DNA from: Lysinibacillus pakistanensis
GTDB taxonomy: Bacteria; Bacillota; Bacilli; Bacillales_A; Planococcaceae
Length of the DNA: 64,000 bases
NCBI GenBank assembly: GCA_001312325.1
Contig: BBDJ01000027.1
Location: 1-64,000 of the forward strand
Reading direction: 5' to 3'
Below, in pieces: positions 18,592 through 26,193 of this stretch. The notes beneath the pieces are model-generated. The model was not told the DNA's origin and did not search any database. It saw only the letters and a list, made by a program, of their open reading frames with translations. Position numbers and translations under genes: made by a program. Position 1 is the first letter of the stretch, and every line of letters begins with the position of its first letter.

Positions 18592-19356
18592 ATGGTTAGA
18601 ACTACACTACGTGATTCAATTGGAAAATTAATTGAAGTTCTAGGATCTGAAGAAACTGAAAAAAATAATTAAATATATAGTTTCAACATCGTCTTATGAA
18701 GAAACGATAGATAAAAAGGATATTAGTTATTTAAGACTACGATCTAATAAATCGTTCGAAACCCACAAAATAATTATGCTATTAAATCACTATCATAAAT
18801 ATCTGTTATTAACTGAAGAGTATATTGCAACTCAATTAGATCAGATTAATGAAGAACATCGTAATCATAGAAAATCTAAGGATCAAGAATCAACTGTTGA
18901 TTTAAAATTTTTTTAGTTTTAAAGCTGAACAAAAAAAGGCTTCAAACGTATTTCCCTAATATTTTAAGAACATCTTTGTTTATTGCTCTATGTTCGTTCC
19001 TTGAAGACGTTATAAAAAATGGAATAAACAGTCATAAATCCAATCATAAATTCAAAAAACTTGAAGAAAAAGGTAATATTGAATCAGCTAAAATAATTTT
19101 AATAAAAGAAATAAAAATTAAGGATATTGAAAAGTTGAAATGGGATTATTTTATTAATCTATTCAGAATAAGAAATGACCTTGTTCACAATGGTGGTAAA
19201 ATAAACAACAGTAGAAAAGTAGATTTAGAAGCTTACAAAATTTCTAAAGATGAAAATGAGTATTTAGTTTTAAGTAAAGAAGCATTAGACTTTATATTCA
19301 AAGAATCAATTGAATTTATAGAGCAGTTCTCTAGTTTAGTTATAATGGATTTGTAA
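18592..19356 (+). CDS. HEPN-domain protein, possible RNase/defence factor
   Basis: About 253 residues after three run repairs (seven A near 18659-18665, seven T near 18909-18915, seven A near 18931-18937, each to six), giving TEKIIKYIVSTSSYEE and KFFSFKAEQKRLQTYFPNIL. The C-terminal region has RIRNDLVHNGG (R193-N-D-L-V-H198), the Rx4-6H motif of HEPN RNases, within a helical bundle (LFIALCSFLEDVIKNGI ... FIFKESIEFIEQFSSL). HEPN proteins act as toxins or abortive-infection nucleases; no antitoxin-like partner overlaps it. Own promoter region and own terminator, lower GC than the core. Family assignment rests on the motif and helix pattern only. Confidence 0.65.
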
Positions 19357-19358
19357 CA

Positions 19359-19385
19359 GCCACATCTAACCAGGTGTGGCTTTTA
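19359..19385 (+). terminator. Terminator GCCACATCT/AGGTGTGGC
   Basis: Nine-bp stem, AACC loop and a TTTTAT tail, directly after the HEPN gene stop. Confidence 0.8.
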
Positions 19386-19451
19386 TAGTACTTGTATTCA
19401 TTTGAATTTCCTCATGATAAGATAATCCTAGTAAATCTTGGGGGAATTATA

Positions 19452-20092
19452 ATGAGAAGAGTCATAGAAGTAATTCTTTGTATTTTTGCAGGAGTATTTT
19501 TATTTGGAATTATTGCAGTTACTTTTCAAGTAATAGGAGAAGACAGTCCTAATAAAGCCTCAATTATTGGAGGAATATTAAGTATGATTGGTGGTGCAAT
19601 AGGGGCATTAGGTGCTTATATTGTGGCTGCTTATCAAATGAATAAACAAATAGAATATGAGAAGAAAAAGGAAGAAAAGCTTAGACTAACGCAAATAAAA
19701 AAAACGCTTAAAAAAAATTACAACGCTTAAATGAAATTGCAATTCATTTTCTTGAATCATTTGTAAAAGAGTTTAATAAACCATTTAACGAAGAATTAAG
19801 CTATAAATTAAAGTCCTCTGAAACAGCAATATCATGGATATCAAATAGTATTAATGATGTTAACGATGAATTGTTAAATGAAGGGTTTATGCTTGACTAT
19901 ATAACGTATAATCAATTAATTAATCATACTTATAATGAAATTATGGTATTTAATAAATTACCAGAAGAGCAAAAGGCACATAATTTCCAAGGATTTATTA
20001 AAGAAATACTTAGTTTAGCTGAGGATTTAAATAGTTTTGAACAATATATTAAAGAGCAATTAGAACAATTTGAAAATCAGGAAGTACTATAA
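19452..20092 (+). CDS. Membrane-anchored helical protein, unknown
   Basis: About 212 residues when two eight-A runs (19697-19704 and 19710-19717) are read as seven (QIKKRLKKLQRLNEIAIHF). Two N-terminal membrane helices: VIEVILCIFAGVFLFGIIAV and a Gly-rich one, ASIIGGILSMIGGAIGALGA. A cytoplasmic coiled domain follows (QIEYEKKKEEKLR ... EFNKPFNEELSYKLKSSE ... LSLAEDLNSFEQYIKEQLEQ). The layout resembles phage exclusion or abortive-infection membrane sensors, but no family is recognised. Single-gene unit with GGGGGAATTATA before the ATG and a terminator behind. Confidence 0.65.
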
Positions 20093-20104
20093 ATATATTA
20101 ATTA

Positions 20105-20133
20105 AGTCACAATCAAAATTGTTGTGGCTTTTT
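20105..20133 (+). terminator. Terminator AGTCACAA/TTGTGGCT
   Basis: Eight-bp stem with one G-T pair and a T5 tail, just after the preceding membrane protein gene. Confidence 0.75.
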
Positions 20134-20188
20134 ATCATGAAACTTTTCCCATAAATATACGTATCCTAATTTAAAAGGGGGAATATGT

Positions 20189-20476
20189 ATGTGGAAAAAA
20201 AGTAAAAAAAGTTTTATAATAGAATTTTTTTTAATTGCTCTTATACTATTTTTGATAATCTTTATGGTTTTCACAATATTAACAATTGCTTATAAAAGTG
20301 CAAATGAAAATCTCGATTCAATAACTTTAATTTCTATGATAGCTATTGTTTTATCATTTCCAGGTATAGTTAATACGTTAGCAGATGAATTTAATCCAAA
20401 ACAGAAAACTTACAAATTGTCTTGTCATTGTCCTAAATGTAAACATTTAATTCAAATGGATATGAAAGAGGAATGA
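20189..20476 (+). CDS. Small two-TM protein with C-terminal zinc knuckle
   Basis: 95 residues. Two membrane helices (IEFFLIALILFLIIFMVFTI; LISMIAIVLSFPGIVNTLA), then a cytoplasmic tail SCHCPKCKHLIQMDMKEE with a CxCPxC cluster that could bind metal. GGGGGAATATGT precedes the ATG. Own terminator at 20488-20511. Function unknown; it sits in the cargo cluster with the HEPN and two-TM genes. Confidence 0.65.
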   Translation: MWKKSKKSFIIEFFLIALILFLIIFMVFTILTIAYKSANENLDSITLISMIAIVLSFPGIVNTLADEFNPKQKTYKLSCHCPKCKHLIQMDMKEE

Positions 20477-20487
20477 TACATAGTTTA

Positions 20488-20511
20488 AGCATCTCAAATG
20501 AGGTGCTTTTT
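20488..20511 (+). terminator. Terminator AGCATCTC/GAGGTGCT
   Basis: Eight-bp stem with one G-T pair, AAAT loop and a T5 tail, 12 bp after the zinc-knuckle gene. Confidence 0.8.
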
Positions 20512-20604
20512 ATTATGCCTTAAGAGGTCTAATGCATGTTGAACCAGAGCTACAACTAGGATAATAACTTCCACAAGATAATATGGAACAGGTTGCAAGC
20601 ACCA

Positions 20605-20745
20605 TTAAGAGCTGTATTTGTAGGGGCGTATAGTAAGGCTATAGAACGTTTAAATAAGAAGACTAGTAAATCATCAATTGTGGAGGACAAAGCGCACAGG
20701 GAGCGTCCAGTGCCTTTCTATAATTGGTTAGAGGAAAAGGAATAG
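20605..20745 (+). pseudogene. C-terminal remnant of a replication/HTH protein
   Basis: An open frame without start reads LRAVFVGAYSKAIERLNKKT ... RPVPFYNWLEEKE to a TAG at 20745. It is clearly homologous to the C-terminus of the protein at 22611-23366 (IRAVFVGAHKKSLQRR ... RPMPFYNWLTE). No matching N-terminus is present upstream. A leftover of a second copy, suggesting recombination between modules. Confidence 0.75.
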
Positions 20746-20913
20746 TTGCTCAACTATAGCTGAGAAACCAAATAGAGGATGGATTTTGATTTAAGTTAAA
20801 AAGGGAATTTTTTTCTTAAAATATAGCTAAAATGATGTATTATTAAACTAATAGTAAAAATATTAATTATCGAACTTTTAATACTAAAGTAGAGAATCTT
20901 TTAGGAGGATATT

Positions 20914-21597
20914 ATGGGAAATAGATTCGAAATGGCTGAAGCTTTAATTGAAAAGGCGGAGAGTATTCGTGCAGATATAGGAGATCATGGAGACCCGTAT
21001 GAGGAATCTTTATTAAGTGGGCAAGTAACTATTAAACTTAAAATTATTGTGAAAGAGATACTGGAACATTTACGTTCTGCCTTGATTATTGTGCAAGGGA
21101 AGTAGTCGAAGAGTGTTCAGGAGTGACAAATTCTCCAATATACTTTCCTATAGTTAGTAAGGATTTTAAAAAAAACAAGATTTTCGTTCTCGTGTTGGTA
21201 AGTTATTACCAGGAATATTAGTAAATCGACCTAATCTAGTTCCTATATTTGAATCGTTTCAGCCTTTTTCCGATAGCTCAAATAATTGGATAGCTGATTT
21301 TGCTACAATATGTAACGAAAACAAACACGAACAATTAAGTGTAACTAAAAGGACTTCTGCAAATGCTAAATTTTTTTGAGGAAGACGGTGTATTATATTC
21401 AAGTTTTAAAAAAAGATGATGGAACGTATCCCTTTAGGAAAATGCCTTTATTACTTTTAGAGGGTGATCCACGAGGAGATGATGGAAAAGTTTTATATAT
21501 AACAATTGAGGCTATAGATGAAGAATTACTGGGGTTTTTAGATCAATGTATTGAAGGGGTAAGAAAAATACACAATACGCTAAAAAGTGCTATATAA
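20914..21597 (+). CDS. Hypothetical protein (multiply frameshifted)
   Basis: Reads as one protein of about 227 residues only after several repairs. Fragments: MGNRFEMAEALIEKAESIRA ... EILEHLRSAL, then LDYCAREVVEECSGVTNSPI (one base gained near 21083), then KDF-KK-FRSRVGKLLPGILV (eight-A run near 21168-21175), then ANAKFFEEDGVLYSSFKKDD (seven T near 21371, seven A near 21407, each to six), ending RKIHNTLKSAI. Helical N-terminus with LEHLRSALDYCAREV, HEPN-like in feel but without a clear RxxxxH. Good AGGAGGATATT ribosome site. Family not recognised; with this many breaks a real pseudogene cannot be excluded. Confidence 0.55.
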
Positions 21598-21883
21598 AAT
21601 AGATTCACCAAAAAGACCACTACAAAATGGGAGGGTATTTATTGTTATTATGCTTTTAATTGTCCCAACGCAATGTCCTACCGTTTAAATGCTGAAAACC
21701 ATTGTGGGAGTGAGTATGAACCCATAAATTTTGAATCTTAATCATTTATTCTTTTAATCTTTTAAAACATGCTCTTAATAATTAATATATATAATCAAGC
21801 AGCTGCAGAGAAGCGGTTGCTTTTTATTATGACCAAAAGAAAAACACTTTCAGCTGCACGATGAGCCGGAAGTGTTTTTTTGT
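21598..21883. other. Gene-free stretch with bidirectional terminator
   Basis: No coding region seen. A hairpin at 21841-21881 (AAAACACTTTC ... GGAAGTGTTTT with T-run) ends at the convergent XRE gene and can serve both directions. Confidence 0.6.
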
Positions 21884-22111
21884 TTACTCTTTAGAATCGG
21901 GAGTGAATTCCAATAGATCAGATAGCTTGCAATCAAAAACCTCGCATAGTGTGATAAGCGTTTTTAAGTTTGTTGACTTCATTTCTTCATCAGTTCCCTT
22001 GTATAAACGATTAATAGCATTTCTACTAAGTCCCGATTTCTCCATTAATTCTGAAATTCCATCGATACGATGCTCAGCCATTAAAATTCTTAAGTTTGAT
22101 TTTATAACCAT
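21884..22111 (-). CDS. Second XRE regulator (Cro/CI-like)
   Basis: 75 residues, a bare HTH_XRE domain: LRILMAEHRIDGISELMEKS, GLSRNAINRLYKGTDEEMKS, TLCEVFDCKLSDLLEFTPDS. Length and sequence resemble YozG-type mini-repressors. Divergent from the 22349-24520 operon and facing several TTAACC/GGTTAA operator-like sites, so it probably controls that operon and itself. Two XRE switches in one element suggest a composite origin. Confidence 0.85.
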   Translation of the reverse strand: MVIKSNLRILMAEHRIDGISELMEKSGLSRNAINRLYKGTDEEMKSTNLKTLITLCEVFDCKLSDLLEFTPDSKE

Positions 22112-22348
22112 TGAGAAACCCCTTTCTGAGGTTAATTATAACACTTTTGAGGCTAAATAGTTTTAATAAATATAAAAAAATGACCTTGTAAGGTTAAAAA
22201 AATAACTTTACATTAACTTTTTAAGGTGATATATTAACCTCGTAGAGTTAATTGTGATAAAAAAGCAGTGTGAAATTAACCATCAAAGGTTAGTCAGTGA
22301 ATGGACAAGAAATAGCTGACATGCTGCAGGAAAGGGAGGTGAAACATT
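22112..22348. promoter_or_regulatory. Operator region with TTAACCT palindromes
   Basis: Several inverted-repeat sites: GAGGTTAAT near 22128-22136, ACCTTGTAAGGTT near 22183-22195, ATTAACCTCGTAGAGTTAAT near 22245-22264, and TTAACCATCAAAGGTTAG near 22276-22293. All share TTAACC/GGTTAA half-sites, the expected target of the adjacent XRE repressor controlling both divergent promoters. Confidence 0.65.
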
Positions 22349-22579
22349 GTGACATACTTTGGTTTTGTAATTTCAAGAAAAGATGAAGCGAATTTTCCTC
22401 ACTTCTCAAATGTAGCTGAGGCTCGAGCTTATTTTCAAAAGCGCTATGGAGATCTTTATAACCTTGGAAGTAGGGAAAGACAATTCGATGGCTACTGGGG
22501 AGGTTACATTTATTTCGATGATGTTGATGGACAACCAGTGCAGATTGGTGAAGATGGTTCAGTACATGTAGTTTATTAA
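22349..22579 (+). CDS. Small hypothetical protein
   Basis: 76 residues from GTG 22349 with GGGAGGTGAAAC upstream: MTYFGFVISRKDEANFPHFS ... YWGGYIYFDDVDGQPVQIGE. Beta-rich, acidic, no membrane segment. Family not recognised. First gene of the operon facing the second XRE gene; the next gene starts 31 bp on. Confidence 0.65.
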   Translation: MTYFGFVISRKDEANFPHFSNVAEARAYFQKRYGDLYNLGSRERQFDGYWGGYIYFDDVDGQPVQIGEDGSVHVVY

Positions 22580-22610
22580 TTTATTTTTGTTGGAAAGCGA
22601 GGTGAAAACG

Positions 22611-23366
22611 ATGGCATTTGAATACTTAGCACAATACACAACATTTAATTCAATAGAGGAAATGGACCAGCATGTAGAAGGGCATATCCAGCAACATTTT
22701 TATGAACTTACAGAATCAGAACGTGCCATCGTTTATAAGCTTGCTTCTCACTCTCTTAATTATCCTGGAGTGTGTCACCTGAAAGCTTCCACAATTGCTG
22801 ACAGTTTAGAAATCAGTACCAAAACAGTTTATCGTGCTATCAAGAATTTAGAATCGCTAGGCATCATTAAGAAACAATCAACTACTAAGGAAAAGGGAGG
22901 TCGTGGTGCAAACATCTATATTATTTTACCTGTCCAATCAGAATCGTGTGAAAGCCAATATGAGCCTTTTGAGGTTGTTCCATTACAAGAAGTCTACAAC
23001 CAGGTTCATGTTGATAGGGAAGCATGCAAAGAATTTATGAATGATTATCAAGTGATGTTATATGACTTTATGTATTCGTTACCTCTTCCGGATAACTTTA
23101 AGGATGATCTGCATAAAGTGGTACTAGCATCTAATGTAAGCAGCATTCAAGAATTCGTAAAGGCAAAGAACATCATTTTTAGGATGGTCAATGATATTAA
23201 AGATGGTGTGCTGATAGTTACAAAGACAATACGTGCAGTATTCGTAGGAGCTCATAAAAAGTCCTTACAACGTAGAGAGAGTCATCCCATAATAAATAAA
23301 TCATCTGAAAAGAAAGGATCGGTGGATGTACGTCCAATGCCTTTCTATAACTGGCTAACTGAATGA
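22611..23366 (+). CDS. Winged-HTH replication-type protein
   Basis: 251 residues. An N-terminal winged helix (HLKASTIADSLEISTKTVYR, AIKNLESLGIIKKQSTTKEK) of the HTH_36 type, a middle domain YEPFEVVPLQEVYNQVHVDR, and a conserved C-terminal tail VGAHKKSLQRR...RPMPFYNWLTE. Proteins of this shape occur in Bacillales plasmids and prophages as replication or regulatory factors; exact role unknown. ATG 22611 (GAGGTGAAAACG) is preferred over the upstream in-frame TTG at 22587. A C-terminal copy survives at 20605-20745. Confidence 0.75.
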   Translation: MAFEYLAQYTTFNSIEEMDQHVEGHIQQHFYELTESERAIVYKLASHSLNYPGVCHLKASTIADSLEISTKTVYRAIKNLESLGIIKKQSTTKEKGGRGANIYIILPVQSESCESQYEPFEVVPLQEVYNQVHVDREACKEFMNDYQVMLYDFMYSLPLPDNFKDDLHKVVLASNVSSIQEFVKAKNIIFRMVNDIKDGVLIVTKTIRAVFVGAHKKSLQRRESHPIINKSSEKKGSVDVRPMPFYNWLTE

Positions 23367-23410
23367 GATGGACCAACAATAGTAATTTAATATGAAGGAA
23401 GTGAGGACAC

Positions 23411-23491
23411 ATGAAAGTAACAGCTAAAGAATGGTGTGTCATGTCAGACCACAATAAACAATTACTATTACAGGCAGTAGCAAACAAATAA
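23411..23491 (+). CDS. Micro-protein of 26 residues
   Basis: MKVTAKEWCVMSDHNKQLLL ... AVANK, with GAAGGAAGTGAGGAC 5-15 nt before the ATG. It fills the gap between two operon genes in the same direction. A good ribosome site and sensible codons argue for translation; function unknown. Confidence 0.5.
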   Translation: MKVTAKEWCVMSDHNKQLLLQAVANK

Positions 23492-23518
23492 CACATATAT
23501 AGAAGGGAATTGATTAAC

Positions 23519-23872
23519 ATGCAGAAACATATACAACCCACATTAAGAACAGTCGCACATGAGAATAGCTCTACGGCTGGTGGTATATCTGCACAGATGG
23601 TTCAGTTAGAAGTTGTTAAAGGTGCTGTAGCTCGATTACTTGAGCGTATTGAGGATATTGTTCATAAAGGCTGGCATAAAGACAGTGGGATGGCTTATAT
23701 GTCTATTTTAGAAATTCAGGATACAGTTCGTTTAATTGATATGGCGTTTTATCCATTGATTAAAGAAATGTCGCAAGATGTGGAAACTCTTAACATACAT
23801 GCAGATGAATTGTATCAGACAGTGATTAAAAGTGAATCAGAGCAATTGGCTGTGGCTGCTTCAAATATTTAA
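23519..23872 (+). CDS. Helical hypothetical protein
   Basis: 117 residues from ATG 23519 (AGAAGGGAATTGATT upstream): QMVQLEVVKGAVARLLERIE, SILEIQDTVRLIDMAFYPLI, LNIHADELYQTVIKSESEQL. Entirely helical, no membrane segment. Family not recognised. The next gene follows after 16 bp. Confidence 0.65.
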   Translation: MQKHIQPTLRTVAHENSSTAGGISAQMVQLEVVKGAVARLLERIEDIVHKGWHKDSGMAYMSILEIQDTVRLIDMAFYPLIKEMSQDVETLNIHADELYQTVIKSESEQLAVAASNI

Positions 23873-23888
23873 ATAGGAGTGATGAAAC

Positions 23889-24520
23889 ATGCAATACGCA
23901 CCAGAAACGCAATCTATAGAAGAAATGAATAAACATAGAATTTATATAAAAGCCTACATTCGCTCATTAAAAGCATGTCCGACAGAGGAAGGAACTGATC
24001 AATCAAAGTACATTCCAAAGATTGTGTATTATGGGGTGAAGGCAGTTGGCACATACCCAAAATTAATTACTGCAGATGAAGCTAAAACTTGCTTTGAGTT
24101 TATATCAGGCTTAAAGGGGATCATGAGTCTCTTAACGCTGGATGAGTTTATGAATCTATTTCCCATTGAGAAGGTGTTTGATGGTGCTAAATATGAAATG
24201 AAGGACTATTACTCTACACTGGAAGCCATCAACGAATTAGGGCTAGAGCCACATGAAAGAATAGGCGAAAGCATCCTGAAGCTAATCATGGAATACATGA
24301 ACCGTGACATTATGGATTTTGCTGTACAAAGTATGGTAGCCATGAGTGCTATGAGGCGTTTTGACGGTCATTAGACTTGATGGAAGAGTTTATGGCTACA
24401 CAGGGCATGGACACCGAGAACACGTTCAGAAACAGCAAAGGCGATGTTATGTATGTAAGGCATGGCAAGACTGTAAAGTTAAAGCTCAATAAGAAACAGC
24501 ATATACAGATTATTAAATAG
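23889..24520 (+). CDS. Hypothetical protein, likely one base missing near 24365
   Basis: The main frame gives 161 residues (MQYAPETQSIEEMNKHRIYI ... VQSMVAMSAMRRFDG). It then stops, but a continuation with no ribosome site of its own follows in another frame: SLDLMEEFMATQGMDTENTF ... VRHGKTVKLKLNKKQHIQII to TAG at 24520. Adding one T at GGTCATT (~24365) joins them into about 210 residues. Helical, soluble, unrecognised. Ends at the strong hairpin 24526-24560. Confidence 0.6.
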
Positions 24521-24525
24521 ATCAT

Positions 24526-24560
24526 GAGGGCATCCACAATTTAATAATGTGGGTGCCCTC
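24526..24560. terminator. Perfect hairpin between convergent genes
   Basis: GAGGGCATCCACA and TGTGGGTGCCCTC pair over 13 bp (one G-T pair), with a nine-base AT loop. It lies between the operon ending at 24520 and the minus-strand membrane gene. No T-run on the plus strand; probably a bidirectional terminator. Confidence 0.65.
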
Positions 24561-24571
24561 AATGAAATTAA

Positions 24572-25462
24572 TTATAAACTAATTAAAAATTCTCCTAGTT
24601 TGATAAAAATAAAGGCTATAAAAAAAATACTTGCTCCAATCCCTATAATTCCCCATTCATTATTTTTTTTCTTTTTCCTTTTCCCATGTTGCTTGAACAT
24701 CTATGTCACCAAAATATCTTAATAGTTTTTGTATAGAATCTAAATACTTCTGATTACTTATTATGTACTGTTCGACATTAATTATAATTGGTGAAAATTC
24801 TTTATCTCTAAAGAAGCTATATATCCCCAAAGGATTAGAATTTAGTTCTTCTTTTATCTCAACTAAATTAACTAAATAATCAGTAGTAAGTATAGAAGAA
24901 TATTCATTCATAAACTCATTAATCGCCTTTTTAATCTTTTCCTGATATTCAATCATCAGTGTTATTCTCATAACTTCTTCATCTTTTACATATTCACCTA
25001 TTGCACCATCTTCTGTTTGTTCAGTGTAATTTCTTTTAATAATAATGATATCTTTTTGAAAATCCTTATGAACATTTTCTCTAAAATAAGGGGCTATGTC
25101 TTGCAACATAAAATTGTTTTCTGGAAAATCCTTAGTGAAATGGGTACCATGTTTGTTCACGATTAAGTACTTATATTCTAGCAATATTAAATCAATGAGC
25201 CTTTTATGTGGGCGTTTTATAATTCTAAATAGCTTACTTTTTTTCATTAAAGATTTTCTTTCTATCAATAATTTTAGTAATTAAAATTGTACTTACAACC
25301 AGGCTAATAACATCAACAAATGCACTTGGTAATACTGAACTCCAAAATACTGAAGCATCATCTATTTTTAATTGACTGTAAAACCAACTAATTAATATAA
25401 GAATACAGAAACCAACAATTATAATAATTGGATATGCATATTCACCAACAATTTTTTTTCAA
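24572..25462 (-). CDS. Membrane protein at the right end of the element
   Basis: About 295 residues when the run of eight at 25452-25459 and the run near 24664-24670 lose one base and seven A near 25242-25248 become six. TTG start at 25462 behind GGAGGAAACTATT: MKKIVGEYAYPIIIIVGFCI. Two N-terminal membrane helices (IIIIVGFCILILISWFY; VDVISLVVSTILITKII), a large cytoplasmic part (KRPHKRLIDLILLEYKYLIV ... EIKEELNSNPLGIYSFFRDK) and a possible last helix (IIGIGASIFFIAFIFIKL). Oriented opposite to its neighbours; such lone genes at element ends are often exclusion or defence factors. No family recognised. Confidence 0.6.
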
Positions 25463-25558
25463 AATAGTTTCCTCCCTATAGTGATTGTTCATTAATCAAT
25501 TAACTGTAGCAGGTAGATTATATCTGGTACAAGCCTAATTAAAAAAAGATTGAAGCAA

Positions 25559-25645
25559 TTAGCCCCAATCTAAAAAACTCACACATTCCTGTACACACGC
25601 TAGCCGTTTTTATTAGCCCCAATCTAGCCCCACTTAGCCCCAACA
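25559..25645. repeat. Right arm-type repeats TTAGCCCCA x4
   Basis: TTAGCCCCAATC at 25559 and 25613, CTAGCCCCACTT at 25624, TTAGCCCCAACA at 25634; the last three are 10-11 bp apart (one helical turn). Matches the two copies beside attL. CCTGTACACACGC at 25588-25600 is the inverted core of the 7698/8817 repeat. Confidence 0.6.
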
Positions 25646-25702
25646 TAAGGCATTATATGCATTAATTTGCCTTATCCAAAATGGAGGAGAATTTAACAAA
25701 GA

Positions 25703-25714
25703 GTTGATATATCA
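25703..25714. repeat. attR core repeat
   Basis: GTTGATATATCA, identical to 6448-6459. Here it extends to the perfect 14-bp palindrome GTTGATATATCAAC. It lies 40 bp upstream of the gntR promoter. Confidence 0.7.
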
Positions 25715-25741
25715 ACGATTCAAAATTTCTTTTATCACTCT

Positions 25742-25777
25742 TTGCAAAGATGGTGTTATATTATTTGTATAACAAAT
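25742..25777 (+). promoter_or_regulatory. gntR promoter with GTTATA-N7-TATAAC operator
   Basis: TTGCAA at about 25743 serves as -35; the operator 25754-25772 (GTTATATTATTTGTATAAC) overlaps the -10 region. The symmetric operator fits autoregulation by a YtrA-type GntR repressor. GGAGATGATTG then precedes the ATG at 25793. Confidence 0.65.
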
Positions 25778-25792
25778 ATGGAGATGATTGAA

Positions 25793-26189
25793 ATGTATAT
25801 TCAAATTGAGCCTCAATCTGACGTTCCTATTTATGAACAGGTAACACGTCAAATTATTGAAGGGATTGCAAGAGGAGAAATGAAGCCTGGTGAGACCTTG
25901 CCATCCGTGCGTAATTTAGCGGCTGATTTAGGTGTTAATATGCATACAGTCAATAAAAGCTATCATGAGCTAGAAGAGAAGGGAATTATCACAATAAGAG
26001 CCAAATCAGGAGCTATTATTCGTTCAGCTGAAGAGCGAACCTTAACACCTAAACAATTACAGCAGATTGAAAAAAAATTTAAAGCCTGTTGTGGCAGAAG
26101 GAATGGTGCTTGGTGCAACAGCAGAGCAGATTGAGCACATGATGAAAAAGGTATTCGCTGATTTGCAAATATCAGTAGAAGGGGTATAG
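25793..26189 (+). CDS. GntR-family regulator, YtrA subfamily
   Basis: About 131 residues. N-terminal winged HTH: DVPIYEQVTRQIIEGIARGE, GETLPSVRNLAADLGVNMHT, VNKSYHELEEKGIITIRAKS; a short C-terminal dimerisation tail, no large effector domain, hence YtrA-like. Reading eight A near 26070 as seven restores the tail EKNLKPVVAEGMVLGATAEQ to the stop at 26189. Followed after 4 bp by the DUF1648 membrane gene it probably regulates together with itself. Confidence 0.88.
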
Positions 26190-26193
26190 AGAG

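Larger units (their letters stand above)
6448..25714. mobile_element. Integrated phage-satellite-like element (~19.3 kb)
   Basis: Bounded by the 12-bp direct repeat GTTGATATATCA at 6448-6459 and 25703-25714, lying between the lysR and gntR genes with no gene visibly interrupted. It contains a tyrosine integrase at the left end, a divergent repressor, a replication protein with iterons, a few phage-type proteins and a cargo zone. No portal, capsid, large terminase, tail, holin or lysin is recognisable. The int-repressor-primase-iteron order is like that of phage-inducible chromosomal islands; a decayed prophage or an integrative plasmid are the alternatives. The ends are inferred from repeat position. 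Confidence 0.75.

Noticed and set aside
6448..25714. Element as an IS or composite transposon
   Set aside because: No transposase and no terminal inverted repeats; a tyrosine integrase and short direct repeat fit site-specific integration.
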